Shown here: positions 8,100-16,864 of the stretch, one piece after another
How the letters are laid out: the number at the start of each line of letters is the position of its first letter
How positions within the stretch are numbered: the stretch's first letter is position 1
Source: Planctomycetota bacterium
GTDB taxonomy: Bacteria > Planctomycetota > B15-G4
NCBI GenBank assembly: GCA_029259695.1
Contig: JAJDEQ010000206.1
Span: 1-55,455, forward strand
Direction: 5' to 3'
DNA: 55,455 nt
Program-made: the position numbers and the translations under genes
The notes under the pieces: model-generated
Databases searched by the model: none
What the model was told of the DNA's origin: nothing
What the model saw: the letters and a program-made list of their open reading frames with translations, nothing else

Positions 8100-9461
8100 A
8101 TGCACCCGATCAAGGCTGGCAGGGCGGACGCCGTCGCCCTCTTCGGCAACCGCAACTGGCTGCGCCTGGTGTGGGGCGCGTTGTCTGTCCTCGTCACGTT
8201 GGCCTTCCATCTGTGGCTGGGCGCGACCGCCGCACTCGTTGCGGCCTTGGTGATGCTCGGGCTGGCCTTGCTGGTGGAAGTCCTCTCTCCGCTGCCGGTC
8301 GGCGTCCTGGTCACGAAGGACGGCCTCTCCGTCTCCGATCACGTCGAGGATCCCGACGGCGGTGATGACGAGTGGTCCGTCCCTTGGGAGCGAGTGGTCG
8401 AGATCAGGGCCGAGATCGTGCGGGACGAGCGCGTCATCAGCGTGATCGGGACCCTCGCTGACGAGCAGCCCCGCACCCTGCTGACCCTCGGCAAGGCCGT
8501 GCCGAGCCGACTCGAGCCGCAACACGATGTCCTCGATCCGGCCGCGTCGTTCGAGCTGCTCCGCGCCCACGCACCGGGGCGGGTCATGATCACGGAGCCC
8601 GCCGATGACGAGCAGCCGGCCCCCGAGGCCGATGGGGACGCGCCCGCCGAGCCCCCACGATCCTCGCGTCTGCGTCGCTACGTCTGGATGGTGGCCCTCC
8701 TGGGCCTGGCCGTCGTGTCGTTCTCGATCGGCAGCAGTTGGACGGTGGGCCTCGCCCTGACCGCCGTCATCTTCGTCCACGAGATGGGGCACGTCCTCGC
8801 CGTGCTCGCCCGACGGCTCCCGATCAAGGGCATGTTCTTCCTCCCCTTCCTGGGCGCCGTGGTGGTCTACGAGGACCTCGACAAGCAGCAGCGGTCGCCC
8901 GACACGCGCGTGTTCATCGCGCTCGCCGGTCCCGTCGTCGGAGGGCTGGTGGCCCTGGCGGTGTGGTCACAGGCACCCCATCACCACACCTTCGCCTGGT
9001 GGTTCGCGATCTTCGGCCTCGTCATCAACCTGGCGAACCTGATCCCGGCCATGCCGCTCGACGGAGGGCAGGTCGTCCGGGGCCTGCTCGAGAGTCAGCT
9101 GGCGCGGAACCGCACCGCAGCCATGGCGGTCCTGATTCCCTCCGTGCTGACCGCAGGCGGGATCGCCCTCGTCGTCCTCGTTCCGATGCTCTTCTTCCGG
9201 CTGTTGTTCCTCTGCTTCGCCCTGGGTGCGGCGGGCGGCATCTACGACGACGCCGCTCCCGTCGTCACCGACCGTTGGCTCGCACGACACGGCGTGCGCC
9301 CCGCCCGCCTGCGGGCCGCCCGCGCCTGGTTCGCCGGTGGGCCCTGGTCCGAGGCCGGGCCCGAAACACCCGACGTGGGCCCCATCCCAGGGCCACAGGT
9401 CGCGGCCTACGCAACGGTCTACCTGGGACTCGCCGCGGCGTTGGGCGCGGTGCTGGTGTAG
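8100..9461 (+). CDS. M50-family site-2 protease
   Basis: The 453-residue product is an integral membrane zinc metalloprotease of the S2P/M50 type. It has HEMGH at residues 227-231 within a hydrophobic segment (VIFVHEMGHVLAVLA), and a second motif NLIPAMPLDGGQ near 313-324 supplies the third zinc ligand (Asp). The first about 180 residues carry two N-terminal hydrophobic helices, then a soluble region of unknown type with repeated acidic patches. Further membrane helices surround and follow the active site. ATG 8100 is preceded by GGAGGA at a good distance. Such enzymes cleave substrates inside the membrane, often anti-sigma factors or signal peptides. The substrate here is unknown; the anti-sigma protein at 19.4-20.3 kb is only one possibility. 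Confidence 0.88.
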   Translation: MHPIKAGRADAVALFGNRNWLRLVWGALSVLVTLAFHLWLGATAALVAALVMLGLALLVEVLSPLPVGVLVTKDGLSVSDHVEDPDGGDDEWSVPWERVVEIRAEIVRDERVISVIGTLADEQPRTLLTLGKAVPSRLEPQHDVLDPAASFELLRAHAPGRVMITEPADDEQPAPEADGDAPAEPPRSSRLRRYVWMVALLGLAVVSFSIGSSWTVGLALTAVIFVHEMGHVLAVLARRLPIKGMFFLPFLGAVVVYEDLDKQQRSPDTRVFIALAGPVVGGLVALAVWSQAPHHHTFAWWFAIFGLVINLANLIPAMPLDGGQVVRGLLESQLARNRTAAMAVLIPSVLTAGGIALVVLVPMLFFRLLFLCFALGAAGGIYDDAAPVVTDRWLARHGVRPARLRAARAWFAGGPWSEAGPETPDVGPIPGPQVAAYATVYLGLAAALGAVLV

Positions 9462-9489
9462 CCGCCACATCATGCCGCATACTCCCGCC

Positions 9490-9747
9490 ATGAAGCCGCT
9501 CTCGCGCGACACGGACGAGGCCGCCGAGGCGGTGCAACTCGAGCTGTTGCGCAAGGCCGGCCCCCAGCGGCGCGCGGCCATGGCCCTGCAACTGAGCGAT
9601 ACGGTCATCGCGCTCGCCAAGCGCGCCATCCGGGAAGCCCACCCGCACGAAACGGATGAGGAGCTCGCCGTGCGCTTCGTGGCGATCCACTACGGCGATG
9701 AACTCGCCGAAGGTCTCCGCCGCCACTTCGAGTCGGTCAGCTCGTGA
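9490..9747 (+). CDS. Small protein paired with a nucleotidyltransferase (putative antitoxin-like partner)
   Basis: The 85-residue, mostly helical product starts at ATG 9490 (an in-frame ATG at 9472 would add six residues; neither has a clear ribosome binding site). It has the pattern AVQLELLRKAGPQRR, then a helix with 'LAKRAIREAHPHETDEELAV', then 'IHYGDELAEGL'. I recall such small proteins next to nucleotidyltransferases in many bacteria, but no function is established to my knowledge. Its last bases overlap the next gene by four (GTGA), which implies coupled translation. Together the two genes may be a toxin-antitoxin-like module or a regulatory pair; this is inference from layout. Confidence 0.65.
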   Translation: MKPLSRDTDEAAEAVQLELLRKAGPQRRAAMALQLSDTVIALAKRAIREAHPHETDEELAVRFVAIHYGDELAEGLRRHFESVSS

Positions 9748-10319
9748 CGGTCGCATCGGCCCTGGCGCCCCTGGCCGATGCCTTCGATGCGCTGGGCGTG
9801 GCGTACCACGTGGGCGGATCGGTCGCGAGTTCTGCGCGCGGCATCGCCCGCGCGACGCTCGATGTGGACGTCGTGGCGGCCCTCCGGCTCGAGCACCGAC
9901 CGTCGCTCATCGAGCGGCTCGCAGGCGAGTACTACGTCGATGAGGGGGCCGTGCGCCGAGCGGTGGAACAGGAGTCGTCGTTCAACGCGATCCACCTCGC
10001 GTCGATGATCAAGATCGACGTCTTCGTCCCGGGCGCGGATCGCTTCGAACAGGCGGCCATGGCGCGGGCCAGCTCCGGGCCACTCGAAGGCGGGGTCGCT
10101 GCCCGCAGCTTCCCCATTGCGACGACCGAGGACATGATCATCAAGAAGCTCCGCTGGTATCGCAGTGGTGGTGAGGTGTCCCGCCGCCAATGGAAAGACG
10201 TGCAAGGCATGTTGCGCGTCGTCGGAGGCGGTCTTGACCGCCCCTACCTCGAGCGCTGGGCGGACGAACTGGGCCTCCGCGCGCTGCTCGACCGGGCCCT
10301 GGGCGAGGCGCTCTCCTGA
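9744..10319 (+). CDS. Nucleotidyltransferase-fold protein (AbiEii/DUF6036-like)
   Basis: This 191-residue product starts with GTG 9744, overlapping the preceding stop. It has the core of a minimal nucleotidyltransferase: 'YHVGGSVASSARG' (about 22-34) with the GGS motif and 'TLDVDVVA' (about 39-46) with the two metal-binding aspartates. A third acidic strand, 'IKIDVFVPG', follows near 87-95, and 'TTEDMIIKKLRWYR' comes afterwards, a segment frequent in AbiEii-type proteins, where a Lys contacts the substrate. All expected catalytic residues seem present, so nucleotide transfer to a protein or RNA is plausible. The coupled small gene upstream could be its antidote. The pair stands alone between the M50 protease and a tRNA gene. 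Confidence 0.8.
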   Translation: MTVASALAPLADAFDALGVAYHVGGSVASSARGIARATLDVDVVAALRLEHRPSLIERLAGEYYVDEGAVRRAVEQESSFNAIHLASMIKIDVFVPGADRFEQAAMARASSGPLEGGVAARSFPIATTEDMIIKKLRWYRSGGEVSRRQWKDVQGMLRVVGGGLDRPYLERWADELGLRALLDRALGEALS

Positions 10320-10532
10320 AGCGTCAGAAGCCGGCGTCGAGCAACGTGACGGCGCTCGAGGAGCCCAGGACGATCACCGGGTTGGAGAGGGTCGCGCAGG
10401 CGCACACCGGCGAGCCTCCTCTCTCTCAAAGCCCGTGGCTCGCACACCCCCACCCCGCGCTCCCGCCCGCCGCACCCATCCGCTAGACTGCCGCCCGACG
10501 GCCGGGAATCAGGTGCTCCCCCCGGCCCGGCT
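10320..10532. other. Intergenic stretch without recognised gene
   Basis: The bases between the nucleotidyltransferase gene and the tRNA hold no convincing reading frame and no clear terminator. They presumably contain the tRNA promoter. Confidence 0.5.
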
Positions 10533-10609
10533 CGGGGTGTGGCGCAGCTTGGTAGCGCGTCTGCTTTGGGAGCAGAAGGTCGCTGGTTCGAATCCAGTCA
10601 CCCCGACCA
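10533..10609 (+). tRNA. tRNA-Pro (anticodon TGG), CCA encoded
   Basis: The full cloverleaf is visible. The acceptor arms are CGGGGTG and CACCCCG with discriminator A and a genomically encoded CCA. The D-arm is GCGC/GCGC. The anticodon stem TCTGC/GCAGA surrounds the loop TTTGGGA, so the anticodon is TGG. The T-arm is GCTGG-TTCGAAT-CCAGT. Length is 77. A seven-base-pair hairpin (GACCGAA at 10621-10627, TTCGGTC at 10635-10641) follows and may mark the 3' processing or termination region. I see no duplicated tRNA end downstream that would indicate an integrated element. Confidence 0.96.
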
Positions 10610-10739
10610 ACTCAGCTGCTGACCGAAAGAGAACTTCGGTCACGTCCGGCGTCGACTGGCAGCGCGGCCCGCCATCATCACCTACTGAAAGTCTGCCGGG
10701 GCTGATGTCACGGGTCGAACTCGTGGCATCCGGCCCGAG

Positions 10740-12173
10740 CTAGTCTCTTGCTCCATGCGCCAGGAGCATGGCAACGATCTCCCCATGCTTGCCATCGCGC
10801 GCCGCACCCAATGCGGTCCTGCCCTTGGCCTCTGCGTTGACATCGGCCCCGTTCGCGACGAGAGACGTCACGACATCCGCGTGGCCGTTCTTTGCCGCCC
10901 AATAGAGAGGCGTCCGTCCGTCCGCGAATCCCATGTTCGCGTCCGCGCCGCTACGCAGCAGCAGTTCCACCACGGACGGGTGCCCGAACTCCGCGGCCTG
11001 CTGGAGCGCCGTGTGGCCGTCGTGGCCGGCGGGCCCCCATCCACCTCCTGGAGTCCTGGCATTCACGTCCGCCCCGCCGGCGATCAGGGCCTCGACCACC
11101 TCGCGTATGGCGGCTTCTCCTTCTCCCCAGCGTGTTGCGGTGATCAGCGGAGTGAATCCGGCGCGGTCCTTCGTGTCGACGTCGGCTCCGCGGACCACCA
11201 GGAGTTCCACCATCTCGCCGTGCACCAAATCGGCGGCCAGAGCCAGCGGGGTCTTCCCGTCCTCATCTCTCGGGTCGATCCTCGCGCCGGCATCGAGTAG
11301 AGCCGTCGCGATCGCAAGATTGTCGGCGCTCGCGGCGAGGTGCAGCGGCACCTGGTCTTTCGAATCACCGAGGGCATCAACGTCGGCACCGTGCTCCACG
11401 AGAACCCGGACGACCCCCGCGTACCTGGCGTCCTCCAGCTCCCGCGCCGATCGTTCCTCCGCGCGAGGATCATCGCCCGACAGACGCAAGGCCAACGCCT
11501 CCTCCCTGGAGAGTGACGGCCCCTTGGCGAGCCAGTGCATGGCCGTCCACCCGTTCAACATGTCGTCCGTCGCGATCCGGGCCCCCCGGGACAGCGTCCA
11601 CTCGACGCCGTCGCGGTTCGCCGCCTTGGCAAAGCAGAAGATCGGGTCCATGCCGGACGGGCCACCGGCGATGCTCGCCCCTCTCGCGACGAGGGATTTC
11701 GCCGTCTCGAGATGCTGCTGGGAGGCGGCAAGGTCCAGGGGGGCGTATCCGTCTTCATCGGACGCGTTGACGTCGGCTCCGTGGTCGAGCAGGGTCTCTG
11801 CGATCCGCGTGTGTCCCCCGAACGCCGCTCCGGACAACGGCGTGCTGCCGAACCTGTCCCTGGCATCGACTTCGACGCTGTGAGCCAGGAGCCAGGCCAC
11901 CACCTCCGGTTGCCCGGTGAAGGACGCCCGGTGGAGCGGCGTCTGGCGCAAGCTCCCGTCCGGAGTGCGAATCAACTCGGGGTCGAGCGCGACCAGTTGT
12001 TTGCACTTCGCGAGATCGCCTGCCTCGACGGCGTCGTTCATCGCAAGGACGGGCGCGGGAGTCGGCCGGTGGCCGCCGGGCATCGCGCATCCAACGAGCC
12101 CGAGCATGATGACGACAAGCGCGACCAGCCCCGTGGTTGCCTTGCAGACTCGCACCGCGAATCGGGGTTTCAT
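10740..12173 (-). CDS. Ankyrin-repeat lipoprotein
   Basis: From ATG 12173, preceded by GGAGG at good spacing, the product is 477 residues. The frame is open further upstream, but the ribosome binding site and the lipoprotein signal support this start. The N-terminus MKPRFAVRVCKATTGLVALV is followed by a hydrophobic stretch ending LVGC, a lipobox, so the protein is probably acylated and faces the periplasm or cell surface. The rest consists of about ten ankyrin repeats (for example TPLHRASFTGQPEVVAWLL and TPLYWAAKNGHADVVTSL), with one irregular insert (about residues 190-260) between repeats. Ankyrin arrays bind proteins; the partner is unknown. No neighbour forms an obvious operon with it. 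Its promoter lies in 12174-12393. Confidence 0.88.
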   Translation of the reverse strand: MKPRFAVRVCKATTGLVALVVIMLGLVGCAMPGGHRPTPAPVLAMNDAVEAGDLAKCKQLVALDPELIRTPDGSLRQTPLHRASFTGQPEVVAWLLAHSVEVDARDRFGSTPLSGAAFGGHTRIAETLLDHGADVNASDEDGYAPLDLAASQQHLETAKSLVARGASIAGGPSGMDPIFCFAKAANRDGVEWTLSRGARIATDDMLNGWTAMHWLAKGPSLSREEALALRLSGDDPRAEERSARELEDARYAGVVRVLVEHGADVDALGDSKDQVPLHLAASADNLAIATALLDAGARIDPRDEDGKTPLALAADLVHGEMVELLVVRGADVDTKDRAGFTPLITATRWGEGEAAIREVVEALIAGGADVNARTPGGGWGPAGHDGHTALQQAAEFGHPSVVELLLRSGADANMGFADGRTPLYWAAKNGHADVVTSLVANGADVNAEAKGRTALGAARDGKHGEIVAMLLAHGARD

Positions 12174-12348
12174 GCCGTTCCTCCACCCTCGGCCAATTGC
12201 TCGGTCGGACCCCCGTTCGGTCCGCTGCTGTGCGAGGGGCTCCAAGGCGCGAGCACGAAGGAGCCCGACGGACGCACGACGATACAACGGCCAGAGGCCC
12301 GCCGTGCGCATGGGGCCCTCGCGCGTTCGCCCTTTCGTCGCGCCATCG

Positions 12349-12368
12349 TCTCCGTAGCACTACGGAGA
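12349..12368. promoter_or_regulatory. Perfect 9-bp inverted repeat upstream of the ankyrin gene
   Basis: TCTCCGTAG (12349-12357), CA and CTACGGAGA (12360-12368) form a near-complete palindrome. It lies between the end of the 743-residue protein gene and the start of the ankyrin gene, both on the minus strand. It could be an operator for the ankyrin gene or a short termination hairpin. It has no T-tract. Confidence 0.4.
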
Positions 12369-12393
12369 TTCGCACGATTACACCGGCGCGGAC

Positions 12394-14625
12394 CTACTTG
12401 GACAGGCTGACCTCGAGGTCTTCCCACTCGCCCGCGCGTAGGTCGAGCGTCAGGCTGCGCTCCGCGTGGCCCGGGGAACGGAGCACGAGCTGGTAGGTTC
12501 CGGGGTGCAGCTCGTTGAACGACTCGTGGGTTCCGTGCGGGAAGATCTTCCAACTGGATGCCCAGCCCTTGTCCTCGAGCACGTGCGTGTTGAGATCGAC
12601 CGGGTATCCCAGGTCGTCGGAGAACTCGTATTCGCCACCCAGGAGCTTGCCGTCCTCACCGCGCACGGTGAAGCGCAGCCCCGCCCCCTTCGGCATCAGG
12701 ATCGACCGCGTGGCCGCGACGCCGGGCTGGAGCTCGAGCTCGAACTCGTATTCGTGGAAGAGGCCGGCGGAGCGGTCGTCTCGGCCGGCGCGCACGCGAA
12801 CGCGGTACTCACCGGGGAAGATGTCCTCCACTTGCAGCTGTCCCTCCGCGACGGCGACCGGGCGCGCGTCCGGCGGCAGCTCGTCGTTGCCTGCACGCCA
12901 CAACTTGACCAGGAATGCCTCGGGGAGCTCCGACTGCGGATGCTCCAGCTTGATCACCAGGGTCGCGGGCTCCTCCAGCGGCGCGAGCACGACGGGAACT
13001 TCGAGCTCCCCGCCGGGCTTCGGCGTCCGGAAATCGAGCAGCACCGGCTGACGATCGGGGAACCTGACTTCGCCGGTGATGTGCTTGTCGGGCGGAGCGT
13101 GGAGCACATGGGTCGGCTCGTTCCCGGAGAGTTGGAGCTCCCGCGTGTAGAACTCAGGCGCGATGCTGAGGTTCCTGGCACGGGGGTCGACCGGAGGGAG
13201 GTCCTCGTCGTCGGCGGTCGAGTGGCCGGATGGGGTCTTCAGGAGCAGGCGACCCTCGTCCCCGCTCTCGAGGTCGCCCCGGAGTTCGAAGCGGACCCAC
13301 GTCCAGTAGTACTCCAGCGCGACTCCGTGGTCGGGGGCGGCCACGATCCGGGCCGGCAGGTCGCCGTGGATGTGATACATCCACTCCGCGTCCGTATGGT
13401 CCCAGTATCCGGGCAAGGTGTCGTGCACCTCGGTGTGCCCCCGCATACGAACCAGGTACTCGCCGGCTCCCAATCCGCGGAAGGCGAAGGCGCCGCTGTC
13501 GTCCGTGGAGACTCGCTGGCTCGCCAGCTCGAAGCGGCCATTGCGGCGAGAGCCGAGTCCCGGCTCGGTCGCACCGCTCGCAAAGTTCGGAGGCAGCCAG
13601 AGCAGATGCACGGATCGAACCGGGGTGGCGAAGGCCCGCCCCTCGTAGACCGACGCGTGCATGCCACCGGCGATGTCGCCCGGGGCGGCGGCCGTCTTGT
13701 GCGTGGGCGGCGTCGCGGAGACGGTAGCTCCTTCCAGTGGCCTGCCCTGGCGCAGCACGTGGCCCGTGATTGCGTCACCGGACTCGAGCAGCAGGGTGCC
13801 CACGTCGACGCGCGTGCCGACGAGCGCCTCCACGCGCGTCGTCGTCGGACGCCGGCCCTCTTCGTAGGACGTGAGCGCATAGCGGCCCGAGGCGGGCACG
13901 CGAAGTTCGAACTCCCCGTCCTCCGCACACTCGACGGCGCGGCCCTCGGCTTCGATGGGAAAGTCGTCCTCGAGCAGCAAGGCCCCCACCATGCCTTCCG
14001 ACGCGGGGACGCCGCCCTCCCGCGCCAGGCTGCCGTGAATCACAGCGGCGGGAACCAACAGCACCCGAGCCTCGTAGACGACCCGGCCGCTCGCCAGCTC
14101 CACACCGCCGGTCAGCGGAACCCGGACCCGCTCGATGAGGTGCAGCGGAGAGTCGACCTGGACGGCCAGTGCGTCGATGCGCAGCTCGACCTCTCGCTCC
14201 GCTACGCTCGCGAAGAACGGCTCCAGGTCGAACTCGCTCGCCAATCCCTGGCACGACCACGAGTCCCGGATCTCCGCGGGCCACTCCTCGTGCTCGTCCA
14301 CACCCGTCAACGTGACTGTCGTCAGCGGCGCGTCGTCTTCGGTGATCCCCTCGAGGACCACGCGCAACACGTTCCCTCCCGCGATGGCAGGCACGTCGGT
14401 GGGAGCCTCCTCCACGACCAGGCTCTCGACCTCGGCCGACCTGGCCGGGAGTTGCAACGCGGGCAGGACCGGAGCATCCACGCGTTCCACGACGGCCGCC
14501 GGCGGCTCGACCGCCGCCATCGGCGGTGACTCTGCCCACGGCGTTCGTGTCACGAAGGACACGACGACCGCGGCCACGACGACGACGGCGATGCCGGCGA
14601 GTGCGAGGCGGCCCTTCATGGTCAT
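12394..14625 (-). CDS. Membrane-anchored protein with carboxypeptidase-regulatory-like repeats (tandem paralogue A)
   Basis: The 743-residue product begins at ATG 14625, with GGAGG upstream. A single hydrophobic helix (about residues 7-25) probably anchors it with the bulk outside the cytoplasm. The remainder is rich in short beta-sandwich-like segments. Several read 'SGDAITGHVLRQGRPLEGAT' and 'AFRGLGAGEYLVRM', the pattern of carboxypeptidase regulatory-like domains (transthyretin/Cna-B fold), which often act as spacers or binding modules. It has no recognisable catalytic motif. About the first 150 residues are homologous to the next gene upstream (shared VLRVVLEGI, WPAE-RDSW-CQGL-SEFDL), after which the two diverge. 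Likely a surface or periplasmic structural protein. The function is not known. Confidence 0.7.
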   Translation of the reverse strand: MTMKGRLALAGIAVVVVAAVVVSFVTRTPWAESPPMAAVEPPAAVVERVDAPVLPALQLPARSAEVESLVVEEAPTDVPAIAGGNVLRVVLEGITEDDAPLTTVTLTGVDEHEEWPAEIRDSWSCQGLASEFDLEPFFASVAEREVELRIDALAVQVDSPLHLIERVRVPLTGGVELASGRVVYEARVLLVPAAVIHGSLAREGGVPASEGMVGALLLEDDFPIEAEGRAVECAEDGEFELRVPASGRYALTSYEEGRRPTTTRVEALVGTRVDVGTLLLESGDAITGHVLRQGRPLEGATVSATPPTHKTAAAPGDIAGGMHASVYEGRAFATPVRSVHLLWLPPNFASGATEPGLGSRRNGRFELASQRVSTDDSGAFAFRGLGAGEYLVRMRGHTEVHDTLPGYWDHTDAEWMYHIHGDLPARIVAAPDHGVALEYYWTWVRFELRGDLESGDEGRLLLKTPSGHSTADDEDLPPVDPRARNLSIAPEFYTRELQLSGNEPTHVLHAPPDKHITGEVRFPDRQPVLLDFRTPKPGGELEVPVVLAPLEEPATLVIKLEHPQSELPEAFLVKLWRAGNDELPPDARPVAVAEGQLQVEDIFPGEYRVRVRAGRDDRSAGLFHEYEFELELQPGVAATRSILMPKGAGLRFTVRGEDGKLLGGEYEFSDDLGYPVDLNTHVLEDKGWASSWKIFPHGTHESFNELHPGTYQLVLRSPGHAERSLTLDLRAGEWEDLEVSLSK

Positions 14626-14652
14626 GCACTGGCCTCCGTGTCCGTGCCTTCT

Positions 14653-16764
14653 CTACTTCCCGCGCAGATCGACGATCACCTCCGTCGTCTCGCCCGCGCG
14701 CACGTCGACGAGCCGCGGCGGGAGCGGGTGGTAGCGGTCGGCGTCGATGCGCTCGAAGCTGATCTCGTAGAGCCCGGGCGCGCTCACCTCGACGAGCATG
14801 TCCCGTTGGAGACCGCCGTCCGTCACGCGACCCTCGTGGTCGACCGCGCGGATGTCCTCGGTCGTGTGCAAGCCCTGGGGGCCGGTGGGCAGGGCGGTCC
14901 CGTCTTCGCGGAACTCGAAGCGCATGGCGTAGACGGGCGCGAACTCGAACCTCACCGACTGGAATCCGGAGACCAGCTCGAACTCCATCCCATTCCCGCC
15001 GAGTTCCCGCTCGGCCCCGTTCGGCCACTTGGGCCAGACCCTCACCAGGCCGGGCGCTGCCCAGAAGCGGAAGCGGCCCGGCTCCTCGGTGTCGGCCCGG
15101 GCCAGGTCGTTCTGGACCTGATCCGGGTGGGGCTCCAGGTTGCGGTACCAGAGTTCGTCGCGAGGCACCCGCACGCCTGTCCCCCCATCGACGGTCTCGA
15201 CGAGCACTTCGGCGAGCTCCGGGAGCACGAGCTCCAGATCCTCGCGGCCAGCAGCCGGGAGGTCGATCATCCAGACCTTCAGGAACGGCAAGAGCTGAAC
15301 CCGGTACATGCCGACGGGCAGGTCCTCCACGCGGAAGGACCAGCTCGGGAGCGCGCCGCCGACGCGCTGCAGGTCGGCCAGCGAGAACTCGAAGTCGGGG
15401 TCGCGCCACCTCTGTGTGGGTTGGAAGTAGAGCTGCAGCCGCACCTTCTCCTCACCCCAAATGGCCGTGCGGGCCGGGAAGGAGACAACGCCGCCGAGGC
15501 TCGCGCGCGCCGGCGGCGCGGGCGGGTCGTCCAGCGCCAGCACCAGCTCGCGCATGTCGCCGGCGGCGAGCGAGACCTCCTCGAGGACGAGCACGGGCTG
15601 CTCCGTCCACGACCCGCCGCCCAGTTCGACCGTGATGCGGTGCCCGCCCGGCACCAGGCTCTCCAGCTGCAGCCCTTCGGCCACGAGCGTCTCGTCGAGC
15701 CGCTCGAAGTGGACGTACTGGTTTCCCCCGTCCTCCCGGATCCGGTAGACACAGAGCATGGGCACCACGTCGAGCGCGGCGTAGCGCTCCAGCTGGACGT
15801 TCGCCAGCCGCACGCCCAGCGTGGTGGCCGGCTCCAGCAAGAGTTCGCGCGCGCCCTTCGAAACGTCGATCCAGGTCGAACTCCAGGCGTAACCGGGCGC
15901 CCGCGCGGACACGTTGACACCGCCCCCGGCCGGCTGCCGGCGCACGAGTTCGACGAGCCGGGGCGCCTCGTCCGCCGCAGGCCGCAGGGCCATGCCGGCG
16001 ACCCCGGCCACCGGTTCGCCCGGCTCGCGGCCGCCCATCAGGACGATGGGCGAGGTCAGGCCGCCCGCCAGCAAGGTCCCCGGCTGGTTCCGCCCCCACA
16101 AGGCTGCGCCGGGGCCCGACCTGATGCGAAGCTCGACGTCCTCGAGGTGCGCCCGCGTGTGCGCGTCGCGCACGGCCAGCGTGAACTCCGGCCAGAACTC
16201 GGGCTGGACCAGCCGCACCCGAACCTCGTGGACGAGTTGGCCATGCGTCGACTCCTCGTCGCGGGCGAGAGAGACGCGGTCCCCCCCGCCAAGCTGATGC
16301 GGATGTTCGACCGCGACCTCCAACTCGCCCTGGCGCAGGTCCTCCCGTCGCTCCAGCCGCGCGAGGACCGGATCCAGGTCGAACTCGCTGGTCAGTCCCT
16401 GGCACGGCCACGAGTCTCGGACCTCCGCGGGCCACCCGTCGAAGTCGTGCACACCCCTCACCGTGACCGTCGCCAGCCGCGCGTCCGCTTCGCTGATCCC
16501 CTCGAGGACCACGCGCAGCACGTTCGTTCCCGCGACGGCAGGCACGTCGGCGGGAGCTTCCTCCGCAACCAGGCTCTGCACCTCGGCCGACCGGACCGGG
16601 AGTTCGAGCACGGGCGCGACTGGCGCACTCACGCGCTCCACCTCGCCCGCCCGCGGCTCCACCACCGCCACCGGCTGGGACACGGCCGCGGGCGTCCGCA
16701 CCAGGAAGTACACACAGGCCACCGCCACGAGAAGCGCGACGGACACCCTCGACTTCGTCCCCAT
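14653..16764 (-). CDS. Membrane-anchored beta-rich protein (tandem paralogue B)
   Basis: I place the start at ATG 16764 (703 residues) because GAAGGG lies six bases before it. The ATG at 16770 abuts that motif directly. The N-terminus MGTKSRVSVALLVAVACVYF is a single transmembrane anchor. The first about 140 residues match the neighbouring 743-residue protein, including 'NVLRVVLEGIS' and 'WPAEVRDSWPCQGLTSEFDL'. Then come beta-rich segments with carboxypeptidase-regulatory-like features (for example VEDLPVGMYRVQLLPF, DVRAGETTEVIVDL). It lies 27 bp upstream of the paralogue, on the same strand, so the two are probably one transcript from a duplication followed by divergence. A long hairpin precedes it. 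No enzymatic motif is visible. Confidence 0.7.
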   Translation of the reverse strand: MGTKSRVSVALLVAVACVYFLVRTPAAVSQPVAVVEPRAGEVERVSAPVAPVLELPVRSAEVQSLVAEEAPADVPAVAGTNVLRVVLEGISEADARLATVTVRGVHDFDGWPAEVRDSWPCQGLTSEFDLDPVLARLERREDLRQGELEVAVEHPHQLGGGDRVSLARDEESTHGQLVHEVRVRLVQPEFWPEFTLAVRDAHTRAHLEDVELRIRSGPGAALWGRNQPGTLLAGGLTSPIVLMGGREPGEPVAGVAGMALRPAADEAPRLVELVRRQPAGGGVNVSARAPGYAWSSTWIDVSKGARELLLEPATTLGVRLANVQLERYAALDVVPMLCVYRIREDGGNQYVHFERLDETLVAEGLQLESLVPGGHRITVELGGGSWTEQPVLVLEEVSLAAGDMRELVLALDDPPAPPARASLGGVVSFPARTAIWGEEKVRLQLYFQPTQRWRDPDFEFSLADLQRVGGALPSWSFRVEDLPVGMYRVQLLPFLKVWMIDLPAAGREDLELVLPELAEVLVETVDGGTGVRVPRDELWYRNLEPHPDQVQNDLARADTEEPGRFRFWAAPGLVRVWPKWPNGAERELGGNGMEFELVSGFQSVRFEFAPVYAMRFEFREDGTALPTGPQGLHTTEDIRAVDHEGRVTDGGLQRDMLVEVSAPGLYEISFERIDADRYHPLPPRLVDVRAGETTEVIVDLRGK

Positions 16765-16784
16765 GGCCATCCCTTCAGGTCACA

Positions 16785-16840
16785 CGAGTGCGGTCACGAC
16801 ACCGCTGCCGACGGGGCAGCGAGCGCCGTGACCGCACTCG
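16785..16840. terminator. Long perfect intergenic hairpin between the VWA gene and paralogue B
   Basis: CGAGTGCGGTCACG at 16785-16798 and its exact complement at 16827-16840 form a 14-base-pair stem. A second stem (GCTGCC 16804-16809, GGCAGC 16815-16820) lies within it. There is no T-tract. On the minus strand it follows the VWA stop at 16865 and ends about eight bases before the presumed ribosome binding site of paralogue B. It may end or attenuate transcription from the VWA gene, or shield the downstream start. Confidence 0.55.
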
Positions 16841-16864
16841 TCTCGAACGCGCGAGTCGCTGCGC

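Noticed and set aside
10533..10641. Possible integration site of a mobile element at tRNA-Pro
   Set aside because: No direct repeat of the tRNA end and no integrase gene in the window.
10725..10742. CCCGAGCTAG near the ankyrin gene stop, similar to the end of the palindromic repeat
   Set aside because: Only about eight bases match and no second arm is present.
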